Assembly (NCBI GenBank): GCA_028818995.1
Contig: JAPPMR010001019.1
Span: 1-16,415 of the forward strand
Direction of reading: 5' to 3'
DNA length: 16,415 nucleotides
Source: Candidatus Poribacteria bacterium
GTDB lineage: Bacteria > Poribacteria > WGA-4E > WGA-3G
The notes under the pieces were generated by a model. The model searched no databases and was not told where the DNA came from. It saw only the letters and a program-made list of their open reading frames with translations. The position numbers were made by a program, and so were the translations under genes. Positions 7,481 to 16,057 of the stretch are shown piece by piece (positions within the stretch are counted from its first letter, which is position 1; each line of letters opens with the position of its first letter).

Positions 7481-9979
7481 ATGGAAGAGCAGGAGGGTTT
7501 TTCCTCTTCCCTCCACTCTCCATCATCACAACCAACAATGAAACTGACAAAATCCTATCTTTCCCATTTGTGGACTCTTCGACTTCTCAAATTTGTAAAA
7601 ATCGTTCAAAAAAGATGGTATGTCTTTGCATTATCATTAATTCCATTCTGTCTTTTTGTGCTTGCTAACTGGTGTTTCCCATTGCCTACTAAAAAACTCC
7701 AACCTCCGTCATCAACGGTTGTGCTTGATAGAAACGGTGAATGGCTCCGTGCTTTTACCTCATCTGACGACATGTGGCGGTTGCCTGAAACTTCTCTTGA
7801 TGCTATCTCTCCTCGGTTCCAAACTGCCATGTTAACTTATGAAGATAAGTGGTTTTATCACCATTGGGGTGTCAATCCTGTTTCACTTGTCGGTGCAACT
7901 ATTGACAATCTCAAAGCAGGCAAAATTGTCCGGGGCGGTTCTACAATCACTATGCAATTAGCGAGGCTTATGGAACCAAAGGATCGCACGGTACCGAATA
8001 AACTTATTGAGATGTTTCGCGCACTGCAATTGGAACTGACTTACACAAAATCTGAGATTCTGACATATTACTTCAATATGTTACCTTATGGTGGAAACAT
8101 TGTCGGTTCAGGTGCGGCAGCGCGTCTTTATTTCAATAAACCACAAAGTGCACTCAGTCTTGGAGAGGCTGCACTTTTAGCAGCGATACCAAATTCACCC
8201 GAACGCTTACGCCCGGATCGTTTTCCAGAACGCGCGCGCATGGCAAGAAAAAAGGTGTTGCTACGCATGCGAGATGCTAAAAAAATATCTGCACAACGAC
8301 TTCAAGAAGCATTACAGGAGCCGATCCCGACAGAGCGATACCCGTTACCTTTTGAGGCACCGCATCTGTCTCGATTTCTTGTCAAAGAGCGACCATCCCA
8401 ACATATAAGCAAGCAGCGGATACAGACAACAATTGATCGGCGATACCAAAACACCACTGAACGAATTTTACGTGAACGTTTACGACCGTTACAAGAACAA
8501 GGTATCTCAACTGGGGCAGTCGTTGTCCTTGATACAAAAAGCCATGAGGTGCTTGCGATGGTTGGTTCACACGATTTTTTTGATAAGGCATCTGCTGGAC
8601 AAGTTAACGGCACACTTGCCCTACGTTCCCCCGGGTCGACACTCAAACCCTTCGTTTATGCGCTCGCGATTGATAAAGGATTAATTACCCCGCAAACGCT
8701 GTTATTTGATGTACCAGTTGATTATGCTGGATATACGCCTATAAATTATGATGAAAAATTTGCAGGATATATCACAGCACGAGAAGCATTAGCACGTTCG
8801 CTCAATGTCCCCGCAGTCAACCTTTATGCAAAGATGGGGAAGAAGCAGCTTGACGGATTTCTTAAACAAGCGGGAATTTCTACCCTCTCGGATCAAGAAG
8901 AATATGGGCTTTCACTTGTGCTTGGTGGATGTGGTATCAATCTACTTGAGTTGACGAATCTCTACGCAGGTTTGGCAAATATGGGAGAATTTGCTTCATA
9001 TAAATTAATAAAGAGTAGAGAAGCGGTTGATAAAAAAAGCAAAGACACCCCATCTTCTACATCTACTGCTTCGTCTGTGTCGCGTCTATTACGACCTGAA
9101 ACCAGTTGGATTGTTACTGAAATGTTGACGACATTGAAACGTCCCGATTTTCCCGAATCTTTTGAGTATACCGGCACCATGCCAAAGGTCGCGTGGAAAA
9201 CAGGAACATCCTATGGACATAGAGATGCATGGAGTATCGGCTATTCACCAGAACTAACTATCGGTGTGTGGATCGGCAATTTCAATGGAACTGGAGCACC
9301 TACTCTCAGCGGAGCTGAAGCAGCAGCACCAATACTTTTCGCACTTTTCACAGCACTTTCTGGAGAAAAGGCACATCAATGGTTCACAGAACCTGCCAAC
9401 CTCAAGACTCGTCAGGTCTGTGCCCTAACGGGTCTGCCACTATCACCTCACTGTCCAACCTCAACATCCGATGTATATATTCCTGGAATCTCTTCTATTC
9501 GTGTGTGCCACATACACAAAAGTATACAGATAGATATGGCAACAGGTGAACGCCTCTGCTCATCGTGCCGACCCGGAAGACAGTTTGATGAGATAACAAT
9601 TGCGATGTGGCCCCCAGAGGTTGCGACATGGTTAAATGCAAACGGATTTGCTGTCTCCCAACTTCCTCCACATAATGCCGACTGCACACGTCTGCTTGCT
9701 GGAAAACAACCAATTATCCTATCTCCTGCACGGGACACTGTGTATCACATCCGTTCTAACGTTCCAGTAGAATATCAAAAGATTCGGTTATCTGCTTCAG
9801 TTTCGGGCGATACGCAGGATATATTCTGGTTCCTAAATGGTGAACTTATCTTTAAAGGACAAGCCATAGAACAGACTTTTCTAACACCTGTCGCTGGAAA
9901 ACATGAATTGACATGTATTGATGGTGCCGGTAGATCAACAAGTCTTCCTCTTACGATTACCGCGTCGGAACAAAAATAG
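7481..9979 (+). CDS. pbpC: Penicillin-binding protein 1C (bifunctional transglycosylase/transpeptidase)
   Basis: This inner-membrane peptidoglycan synthase has 832 residues (E. coli PbpC has about 770). A transmembrane helix at about 46-66 precedes a GT51 glycosyltransferase domain with EDKWFYHHWG (catalytic E121) and RGGSTITMQLAR (151-162). The transpeptidase domain has all three active-site motifs: S386-T-L-K389, S440-L-N442 and K573-T-G-T-S577. The C-terminal part has a PBP1C-type cysteine-rich stretch (CALTGLPLSPHC, then CHIH and CSSC) and a BiPBP_C beta domain, about 745-830. It is paired with the macroglobulin, and the known E. coli neighbourhood suggests wall repair coupled to protease defence. 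The start is uncertain. ATG 7481 has only a weak AGGGC upstream. ATG 7538 (813 residues) starts closer to the membrane helix but has no ribosome-binding site. A strong AGGAGGG lies between them at 7491-7497. Confidence 0.93.
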   Translation: MEEQEGFSSSLHSPSSQPTMKLTKSYLSHLWTLRLLKFVKIVQKRWYVFALSLIPFCLFVLANWCFPLPTKKLQPPSSTVVLDRNGEWLRAFTSSDDMWRLPETSLDAISPRFQTAMLTYEDKWFYHHWGVNPVSLVGATIDNLKAGKIVRGGSTITMQLARLMEPKDRTVPNKLIEMFRALQLELTYTKSEILTYYFNMLPYGGNIVGSGAAARLYFNKPQSALSLGEAALLAAIPNSPERLRPDRFPERARMARKKVLLRMRDAKKISAQRLQEALQEPIPTERYPLPFEAPHLSRFLVKERPSQHISKQRIQTTIDRRYQNTTERILRERLRPLQEQGISTGAVVVLDTKSHEVLAMVGSHDFFDKASAGQVNGTLALRSPGSTLKPFVYALAIDKGLITPQTLLFDVPVDYAGYTPINYDEKFAGYITAREALARSLNVPAVNLYAKMGKKQLDGFLKQAGISTLSDQEEYGLSLVLGGCGINLLELTNLYAGLANMGEFASYKLIKSREAVDKKSKDTPSSTSTASSVSRLLRPETSWIVTEMLTTLKRPDFPESFEYTGTMPKVAWKTGTSYGHRDAWSIGYSPELTIGVWIGNFNGTGAPTLSGAEAAAPILFALFTALSGEKAHQWFTEPANLKTRQVCALTGLPLSPHCPTSTSDVYIPGISSIRVCHIHKSIQIDMATGERLCSSCRPGRQFDEITIAMWPPEVATWLNANGFAVSQLPPHNADCTRLLAGKQPIILSPARDTVYHIRSNVPVEYQKIRLSASVSGDTQDIFWFLNGELIFKGQAIEQTFLTPVAGKHELTCIDGAGRSTSLPLTITASEQK
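7483..7514 (+). promoter_or_regulatory. Hairpin holding an AGGAGGG sequence at the start of pbpC
   Basis: GGAAGAG (7483-7489) can pair with CTCTTCC (7504-7510), leaving AGGAGGG (7491-7497) in the loop. Alternatively GGAGGG (7492-7497) can pair with CCCTCC (7509-7514). The two folds exclude each other: in one the Shine-Dalgarno-like sequence is exposed, in the other it is buried. No start codon lies at normal spacing after it, so a role in translation control is speculative. Confidence 0.3.
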
Positions 9980-10054
9980 GCTATTCCGCTAATCCCTTCC
10001 CCTTAGATTCCCTAAACAGTTGAATGTTCCCTCAATTTTCAAAACACTATGTTT

Positions 10055-10081
10055 TTGACATGTATTGTGGTAAACTATGAA
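10055..10081 (+). promoter_or_regulatory. Possible sigma-70 promoter for the WD40 gene
   Basis: A perfect -35 hexamer, TTGACA (10055-10060), is followed after a short 15-nt spacer by TATGAA (10076-10081), a four-of-six -10 match. Transcription would start about 20 nt before the ATG at 10109. A promoter here means that upstream start codon 10049 would lie before or within it, which supports the downstream start. Confidence 0.35.
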
Positions 10082-10108
10082 AAACCACAGTGTAAAAGGA
10101 ATTTGAAG

Positions 10109-12157
10109 ATGAGAGTCTCACGTATCTTCTTTGTGATATTATTGATGGTGGTTTTTGCGACACTGGCGCTCACTGTGTTGGTTCCTCGGCTAATGTTTCG
10201 GGATTCAACGGAACTGATGCCGCAGCCATCCAATGTTGAATATACCCGATGGGAGTTGCCTGAAGGCGCGAAAGCCCGTTTAGGTAAGGGCAGCATAAAT
10301 GACATCAAGTTTTCACCAGATGGGACACGGTTTGCAGTTGCAACCACTATCGGTGTTTGGATGTACGATGCAAAGACAGGGATAGAAAAATCCCTGTTCA
10401 AGGGGCATAGACAGGATATAAAAAGTGTCGCATTTTCAACGGACGGGAGGTTGGTCACTGGTGCAAGTTCAAATGGAAAAATATTGCGATGGAATGCAGA
10501 TACCGGCGAACTTCGCGCGACTCTCACAAATGAAGCAGTTAGACACTTATACTCAGTTGTTTTCTCTGAAGATGCCACAAAACTTGCCAGCGTAAATATA
10601 GACGACAGGATTGATAAAGTTCACGTATGGGCCCTTAATGACGAGACAATACCACCGACTCTTACAAATATAGACGTGGACTTTAAAGAAAGAGGTAGTA
10701 CAGTAATGGCACTTTCACCAGATAACCGCTTGCTTGCAACTGCAAGACCAGAGGGAGATAAAGATCCAATTCATGTGTGGAATGCTGATACTGGAGAACG
10801 TCTGTTAACACTGGCAAGAGATGAACATGGAACAATTCAAGGTTTAGTTTTTTCACCTGATAGTAAGACATTGGCAAGTTGTGATTACCGTTCAATTCTT
10901 TTATGGGACATGGACACCGCAACGTCTCGGACAACCTTCAGAACAACTTTTGGCTTGAGTGCGTTAGCCTTTTCACCGAATGGAGAACTCCTTGCAAGTG
11001 GAGATAATGACAGTGTCTACCTGTGGAATACCACCTTGAAACAACAAGGATTGCAAGGAAAAATAAATCAATATACGCCCATGTTAAAACTCAAAGGACA
11101 TAAAGAGGATGTTTCTACGTTGGCATTTTCACCAGATGGGAAAATGCTGCTTTCAGGTAGCGAGGATGGTACAATTCGAGCGTGGGATACAACCACTGGT
11201 CAGCAGCTATATACATGCCCGGGACATGTAGGCGATGCCTCAGACGTAGCTGCTTCTGAAGAAGGAAATACCCTAATCAGTGTGCATTCTTGGGAAGATC
11301 AACTGCTGCATTGGGACATCAATACAGGACACCCGTTGTCAAGTTCCTTTTTTATGTTAAAATATCCTGAAACAATTTCACCGAATGCTACTACACTCGT
11401 TATCAAGGACTCGACTTGGAAAAGAAAATTAAAATTATGGGATATATCTAAGAACCGTATCCGTGCTAACTTGAAAGGACACGGATACCCATCAAAATGG
11501 TGGGGTTTAGACCTTGCTTTTTCTCCAGATGAAAAGATGTTAGCGGTCACCTCTTCAAAACATCAAATTGATGTAATTCATTTGTGGCATATTGCGGAAC
11601 CACCGAAGTCGTTTTTGAAGAAAATCTTCAATTCCAAGACAATTCGCCCGCGATGGACACTTAAAGGAAACCCAAGTGTGGTCAAAGCATTAACATTTTC
11701 GCCAAATGGTAAAATACTTGCGAGCAGTGGCGATGGTCATGAAATCAACTTATGGAACACGGAGACAGGTAAACTCCTTTTTACGTTTACTGGACATCAA
11801 CGAGGTAATGATCCATTAGCATTTTCACCGGATGGAAAAATGCTCGTAAGTGTATTTTATGATACAATTTATTTTTGGGATCTAACAACACGGCAGCTGC
11901 TCAGAAAAAGCGAAACTGAGGTAGGTATCAATGTCTTACAATTTTCCCCAGATGGTAAAACGCTTGTAAGTGGCGGATGGGACGGAAAAATCCAATTGTT
12001 GGACGCACAAACGGGGCATCTGCTATCTACACACATAGGACATGGAAGTTGGCTAAGCAAGATTAACAAGTTGATATTTTTAGAGGACGGAAAAACCTTA
12101 GCCAGCGCAAGCGAAGACGGCACAATCCTGCTCTGGGATTGGGAGAAAATCAAGTAA
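10109..12157 (+). CDS. Membrane-anchored WD40-repeat protein, 14 repeats
   Basis: The 682-residue product begins at ATG 10109, chosen because AAAGGA (10095-10100) lies 8 nt upstream and a hydrophobic signal/anchor (residues about 5-27) starts there. An upstream in-frame ATG at 10049 would add 20 residues but has no ribosome-binding site. The rest is almost wholly WD40 repeats with the pattern FSPDGK-x-LASGS-DGTI-LWD-TG. I count 14 units, including degenerate ones, which would make two seven-bladed propellers. The last blade ends at LLWDWEKIK, three residues after the final W. The family is a protein-interaction scaffold and no enzymatic motif is visible. The N-terminal anchor puts the propellers outside the cytoplasm. 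It lies 129 bp after pbpC on the same strand, so it may share transcription with the macroglobulin-pbpC pair or use the promoter near 10055. The binding partner is unknown. Confidence 0.88.
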   Translation: MRVSRIFFVILLMVVFATLALTVLVPRLMFRDSTELMPQPSNVEYTRWELPEGAKARLGKGSINDIKFSPDGTRFAVATTIGVWMYDAKTGIEKSLFKGHRQDIKSVAFSTDGRLVTGASSNGKILRWNADTGELRATLTNEAVRHLYSVVFSEDATKLASVNIDDRIDKVHVWALNDETIPPTLTNIDVDFKERGSTVMALSPDNRLLATARPEGDKDPIHVWNADTGERLLTLARDEHGTIQGLVFSPDSKTLASCDYRSILLWDMDTATSRTTFRTTFGLSALAFSPNGELLASGDNDSVYLWNTTLKQQGLQGKINQYTPMLKLKGHKEDVSTLAFSPDGKMLLSGSEDGTIRAWDTTTGQQLYTCPGHVGDASDVAASEEGNTLISVHSWEDQLLHWDINTGHPLSSSFFMLKYPETISPNATTLVIKDSTWKRKLKLWDISKNRIRANLKGHGYPSKWWGLDLAFSPDEKMLAVTSSKHQIDVIHLWHIAEPPKSFLKKIFNSKTIRPRWTLKGNPSVVKALTFSPNGKILASSGDGHEINLWNTETGKLLFTFTGHQRGNDPLAFSPDGKMLVSVFYDTIYFWDLTTRQLLRKSETEVGINVLQFSPDGKTLVSGGWDGKIQLLDAQTGHLLSTHIGHGSWLSKINKLIFLEDGKTLASASEDGTILLWDWEKIK

Positions 12158-12174
12158 AAAAATAAATAACATTC

Positions 12175-12543
12175 TCACTGCCGAAAAACTGCTATTATCA
12201 AACATCCCCACCCAGCAATAAATGCTAATCCACCAATCGGTGTGATTGCACCAAGCCAAGGCGTATTAGTCAAACTGAGAATATAGAGACTACCTGAAAA
12301 AATAAGTATACCTGCAACGAAACACCATCCTGCCGCTGTTGTCAATGAGTTTTGCCATTGCGACAATGCCCACGCCACGACAATTAATCCTATCCCGTGA
12401 TACATCTGATAACGTGCGCCAACCTCAAAGATATCTAACATCTCTTTGGATAGTTTTTCCTTAAGTGTGTGTGCGCCAAATGCACCGAACACAACGCTAA
12501 GTAGACTAAATGCAGAACCGAGTGCAAAGAAAAGATTTTTCAT
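12175..12543 (-). CDS. DUF423 family small integral membrane protein
   Basis: This 122-residue protein, of normal length for the family (E. coli YgdD, B. subtilis YwdK), has about four hydrophobic helices. Family hallmarks are visible: GAFGAH (20-25), the YQMYHG segment (45-50), FSGSLY (82-87) and TPIGG (101-105). The molecular function of DUF423 proteins is not established. On the minus strand AAAGG lies 8 nt before the ATG. The gene converges on the WD40 gene with only 17 bp between the stop codons and no clear terminator in the gap. It is divergent from the EF-G-like gene across a 221-bp shared upstream region. Confidence 0.9.
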   Translation of the reverse strand: MKNLFFALGSAFSLLSVVFGAFGAHTLKEKLSKEMLDIFEVGARYQMYHGIGLIVVAWALSQWQNSLTTAAGWCFVAGILIFSGSLYILSLTNTPWLGAITPIGGLAFIAGWGCLIIAVFRQ

Positions 12544-12668
12544 AGTTCCTGCCTTTCATAAGTTTATGATAATAGTTCATTATAACCGATATAGATGTAA
12601 TTTAGGTAATAAATTCTTACGACACCACCTTTTACACTAACGCTAATTTTCCTTTATTACGGATTTTG

Positions 12669-12708
12669 TTGAATATTTTTTGTCATATATGCTAAAATAC
12701 TGTATCTT
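12669..12708 (+). promoter_or_regulatory. Candidate overlapping sigma-70 promoters for the EF-G-like gene
   Basis: Two arrangements overlap. TTGAAT (12669-12674), an 18-nt spacer and TAAAAT (12693-12698) is one. TTGTCA (12680-12685), a 17-nt spacer and TATCTT (12703-12708) is the other. Both are fair consensus matches, in the divergent gap upstream of the ATG at 12765, and give a leader of roughly 50-60 nt. The ribosome-binding site AAAGGAG (12745-12751) is 13 nt before the start, at the long end of normal spacing. Confidence 0.5.
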
Positions 12709-12764
12709 AATAACGGCATAGTTGACCTATTCCGTGTGGTTACAAAAGGAGAACTTTCTAAAAG

Positions 12765-14840
12765 ATGAGACAATACAGAACAGAAGAAATTCGGAATATC
12801 GGAATTATTGCTCATTCAGGGGCTGGCAAGACATCCCTAATTGAAGCAATTCTCTATAATGGCGGTGCCATTGAGCGAATGGGGTCTGTGGATGACGGAA
12901 GCACGGTAGCTGACTATGCCTCTGATGAGATCGAACGTAAAACATCGCTCAGTTGTTCAGTGTGTATTGCGGAATGGACGGAACATAAACTAAATCTTAT
13001 TGATACACCTGGTGCCGAGGATTTTTACGGTGACCTTCACGGTGTGCTTCGAGTCGTTGATGCAGTTGTGGTAGTCGTTGATGCTACGACAGGAGTAGAA
13101 GGCGGAACAGAAAAGGTCTGGGAAGTAGCGAATAAATATGATCTGCCACGGATTCTCTTTATCAACAAGATGGATAAAGAGAACGCGAGTTTTGAAAACG
13201 CACTGGCAAGTATTACGGATATTTTAGAGACACGTGCTGTTCCGATTCAACTTCCTATTGGAAAAGAGGACCAATTTACAGGTGTCGTTGATGTAGTTCA
13301 GAATGCAGCGTTCCTTGAACCCAGTGGAAACACGCCTGTCGCGAAATCTGATGTCCCTGACGAATTAGCAGGTGCAGCTGAAGAATCCAGAGAAGCACTT
13401 GTTGAAGTTGCCGCTGAAAGCGATGATGAACTTATAGAGAAGTTTTTTGAAGGCGAACTCACTGAGGAAGAAATCCAGAGTGGGTTGCAAACCGGGATTT
13501 TCGAAAGTCAGTTTGTGCCAGTTTTATGCGGATCGGCGTTGAAAAACATCGGGGTACAGCAGTTGATGGATATGATTATAAGTTGTTGCCCATCTCCAGC
13601 TCAGGTTGGTGCTGTGCAGGATGCTGAAGATGAATCCAAAACACGTGAACCTTCAACAGAGGCACCATTATCCGCTGTTGTATTCAAGACTATTGCGGAT
13701 CCATTTTCCGGGCAGCTGAGTTTATTCCGAGTCTACTCTGGGACATTGGAAGGTGATATACAGGTTAGCAATTCTACGCAAGGGGAGACAGAACGTCTCG
13801 GAAAACCCGCCTTCATGAACGGTAAGGAAACCATCAATACATCTCAGGTAGCAGCTGGCGATATCGGTGCGCTGACAAAACTCAACATCACACGGACAGG
13901 AGATACGTTATGTGCCAGAGACGCATCTATTAAACTTCCGGGGGTTGAGTTCCCAAATACAGTTATCTCTTATGCAATTAGTCCAACGCGGGAGGGTGAT
14001 GACGAAAAACTGATCACTGCACTAACACGGATGAGTGAGGAAGACCCCGCTTTCAAGATTGAACGTAACGATGTTACGAAGCAGCTGCTGGTTTCTGGTT
14101 TAGGTGATCTTCACATTAATGTCAATCGTGCGCGAATTGTTGAGAAATTCGGTGTTGAAACGCAGCTTGCACCACCAAAAGTACCTTATCGTGAGACGGT
14201 TCGCAGAAGCGTGCGAGATGTCCAAGAACGACACAAAAAGCAATCAGGTGGTAAAGGACAATTCGGAGAGGTCAAGATTAATTTGGCACCGTTAGAACGC
14301 GGTGAAGGGTTTGAGTTTGTTGACAATATCGTCGGTGGTGCAATTCCACGTAACTATATTCCAGCTGTAGAAAAAGGTATTCGTCAAAGGATGGAACGCG
14401 GAGCCATAGCAGGTTATCCCTTGGTTGATATCCAGATTGACCTTCACGATGGAAAATATCACGATGTTGATTCTTCAGATATGGCGTTCCAAATCGCTGG
14501 TTCCATGGCTTTTGCAACTGCTGTGCAACAAGCGGACCCGTGCCTGCTTGAACCGATTATGAACGTCTCAATCTCAGTACCGGATCAGTTTATGGGAAGT
14601 ATCATTGGCGACCTTAACGGACGGCGTGGACAGGTGATGGGTGTTGAACAGGCAGGTAAACGCCAAGAAATCAACGCTCTGGTTCCCCTTTCGGAAATGC
14701 TCCGTTATTCTATTGATCTGAAATCTATGACGAGTGCACGCGGCAACTTCACTATGGAATTTGCAAACTACGAAATTGTTCCTGAAGATGTTGCGCAGAA
14801 GGTAATCGCTCAATCAAAAACAGAAGAGGAAGAGGCGTAA
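12765..14840 (+). CDS. fusA: Elongation factor G-like translational GTPase (EF-G paralogue type)
   Basis: At 691 residues this has the full EF-G length and five-domain order: G domain about 1-290, domain II from about 300 (APLSAVVFKT), III, IV around QFGEVKI (499-505), and V to the acidic tail EEEEA. GTP-binding motifs: P-loop AHSGAGKTS (16-24), G3 DTPGAEDF (80-87), G4 NKMD (134-137) and a G5-like CGSALKN. Canonical EF-G has AHIDAGKTT, a switch I with RGITI, and DTPGH. Here these read AHSGAGKTS, ERKTSLS and DTPGA. These changes mark the EF-G-like paralogue group (mycobacterial FusA2 / Thermus EF-G-2 type), whose cellular role is less clear than translocation. The usual catalytic histidine of G3 is alanine (A84), so ribosome-stimulated GTP hydrolysis may be altered. 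The gene appears monocistronic: own promoter, and a hairpin 43 bp after the stop. Confidence 0.92.
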   Translation: MRQYRTEEIRNIGIIAHSGAGKTSLIEAILYNGGAIERMGSVDDGSTVADYASDEIERKTSLSCSVCIAEWTEHKLNLIDTPGAEDFYGDLHGVLRVVDAVVVVVDATTGVEGGTEKVWEVANKYDLPRILFINKMDKENASFENALASITDILETRAVPIQLPIGKEDQFTGVVDVVQNAAFLEPSGNTPVAKSDVPDELAGAAEESREALVEVAAESDDELIEKFFEGELTEEEIQSGLQTGIFESQFVPVLCGSALKNIGVQQLMDMIISCCPSPAQVGAVQDAEDESKTREPSTEAPLSAVVFKTIADPFSGQLSLFRVYSGTLEGDIQVSNSTQGETERLGKPAFMNGKETINTSQVAAGDIGALTKLNITRTGDTLCARDASIKLPGVEFPNTVISYAISPTREGDDEKLITALTRMSEEDPAFKIERNDVTKQLLVSGLGDLHINVNRARIVEKFGVETQLAPPKVPYRETVRRSVRDVQERHKKQSGGKGQFGEVKINLAPLERGEGFEFVDNIVGGAIPRNYIPAVEKGIRQRMERGAIAGYPLVDIQIDLHDGKYHDVDSSDMAFQIAGSMAFATAVQQADPCLLEPIMNVSISVPDQFMGSIIGDLNGRRGQVMGVEQAGKRQEINALVPLSEMLRYSIDLKSMTSARGNFTMEFANYEIVPEDVAQKVIAQSKTEEEEA

Positions 14841-14882
14841 ACCTTCTAAGTTCTCTTTCAGTAGATACATATTTTACTTCCA

Positions 14883-14918
14883 TAATAGGCACGTTCTCTG
14901 TGTAGGACGTGCCTATTA
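14883..14918 (+). terminator. Hairpin terminator after the EF-G-like gene
   Basis: TAATAGGCACGT (14883-14894) and ACGTGCCTATTA (14907-14918) form a perfect 12-bp stem with a 12-nt loop, 43 bp after the stop codon at 14840. The following sequence (ACTTATTATCC) is T-rich but not a true T-run, so termination may be partial or assisted. The ATG at 14909 lies within the 3' arm, which argues against it being the start of the next gene. Confidence 0.65.
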
Positions 14919-14950
14919 ACTTATTATCCATTCCAAAAAACGGAGGTTAT

Positions 14951-16057
14951 ATGAAAAGCATCAAAACACTCAGCACAATAATTTGCCTGCTAATTCTTAC
15001 CTCGAGCAACTTATCATCTGATCTGACTGTCCCTCCACCTACTGATCTAAAACCACCTCGTCATAAGAACATAATAGAGCCTAAATATCCAGAAGCGGCG
15101 AGAAAGGCAAAAAAAGAGGGAAAAGTCACCCTCACTGCAACCATTGATGTGAATGGTATACCACAAAACATAGTAGCTCTTACAAATCTCGGTTTCGGAT
15201 TAGAGGAGGCAGCAATTGAAGCATTTAAGAAAGCAACTTTTCATCCAGCGACAAAAGCTGGAAAACCGATAAGTATGAAGGTTAAGATTGACTTTGATTT
15301 TAAGCTGGAGGATCCTGAACCTGATATGGTGTTTATCCCAGCAGGCGACTTTCAGATGGGCAGTAGTAGCGGACTTACAGATGAAAAACCAACGCATACC
15401 ATTTATCTGGATGCGTTTTATATTGACAAATTTGAGGTAACGAATGCACAATATAAAAAATTTGTTGATGCCAATCCGCAGTGGCAAAAAGACCAGATTC
15501 CACGTACATATCATGATGGCTACTATTTAGCACATTGGAATGGCAACGATTTTCCACCCGGAAAGGATAACTACCCTGTTGTTTATGTGAGCTGGTATGC
15601 AGCGATGGCTTACGCACAGTGGGCAGGAAAACGGTTGCCGACAGAGGCTGAATGGGAAAAAGCGGCTCGCGGTGGGTTGATAGATAAGACATTTTCGTGG
15701 GGTGATTCGGTTGATGTGACCAAAGCAAACTATTACGACGGGACTGACAAAGAACTGACACCTGTGGGGACTTTCCCAGCAAACGGATTTGGTTTATATG
15801 ACATGATGGGAAACGTACGGGAGTGGTGCCTTGATGAATATGCTGCAAACTTCTATATCAATTCTCCACGCGAAAATCCTATTGCAGGTGCTAACAATGT
15901 TGATGAAGCCATCAAAAATTTCATCAATCAAAAAAACAATCGCGTGTTACGAGGCGGTTCATGGCTCAGTAGTCCGCAAAGTTCGCGTGTTGCAAACCGC
16001 AATTGGAGGGTGCCAACAGACACAAATCCCAATGAGGGTTTTCGTTGTGTGAAGTAG
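14951..16057 (+). CDS. Secreted TonB C-terminal domain / FGE-sulfatase domain fusion, catalytic cysteines absent
   Basis: The 368-residue product starts at ATG 14951, where GGAGG (14942-14946) sits 4 nt upstream and a signal peptide (about 1-23) begins. An in-frame ATG at 14909 lies inside the preceding terminator. Residues about 40-118 form a TonB C-terminal domain, with PKYPEAARKAKKEGKV, then VNGIP, then EAAIEAFKKATFHPATKAGKP. Residues about 124-368 are an FGE-sulfatase (SUMF1-like) domain: MVFIPAGDFQMGS, the FEVTNAQYKKFV segment, PVVYVSWYAAMAYAQWAGKR, LPTEAEWEKAARGG, MMGNVREW and RGGSW. In formylglycine-generating enzymes RGGSxLC-x4-C carries two copper-binding cysteines. Here both positions are serine (S340, S345), so sulfatase activation is unlikely. 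The domain more probably binds a ligand or protein. TonB_C without an N-terminal proline-rich transperiplasmic arm is unlikely to transduce energy; it is more likely a periplasmic binding module (inference). Confidence 0.87.
   Translation: MKSIKTLSTIICLLILTSSNLSSDLTVPPPTDLKPPRHKNIIEPKYPEAARKAKKEGKVTLTATIDVNGIPQNIVALTNLGFGLEEAAIEAFKKATFHPATKAGKPISMKVKIDFDFKLEDPEPDMVFIPAGDFQMGSSSGLTDEKPTHTIYLDAFYIDKFEVTNAQYKKFVDANPQWQKDQIPRTYHDGYYLAHWNGNDFPPGKDNYPVVYVSWYAAMAYAQWAGKRLPTEAEWEKAARGGLIDKTFSWGDSVDVTKANYYDGTDKELTPVGTFPANGFGLYDMMGNVREWCLDEYAANFYINSPRENPIAGANNVDEAIKNFINQKNNRVLRGGSWLSSPQSSRVANRNWRVPTDTNPNEGFRCVK

Noticed and set aside
10049..10108. Upstream in-frame ATG extending the WD40 protein by 20 residues
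   Set aside because: It has no ribosome-binding site and overlaps a TTGACA promoter element; ATG 10109 has a good site and begins the signal segment.
14909..14950. Upstream in-frame ATG extending the TonB_C/FGE protein by 14 residues
   Set aside because: It falls inside the terminator stem (14883-14918); GGAGG directly precedes ATG 14951.
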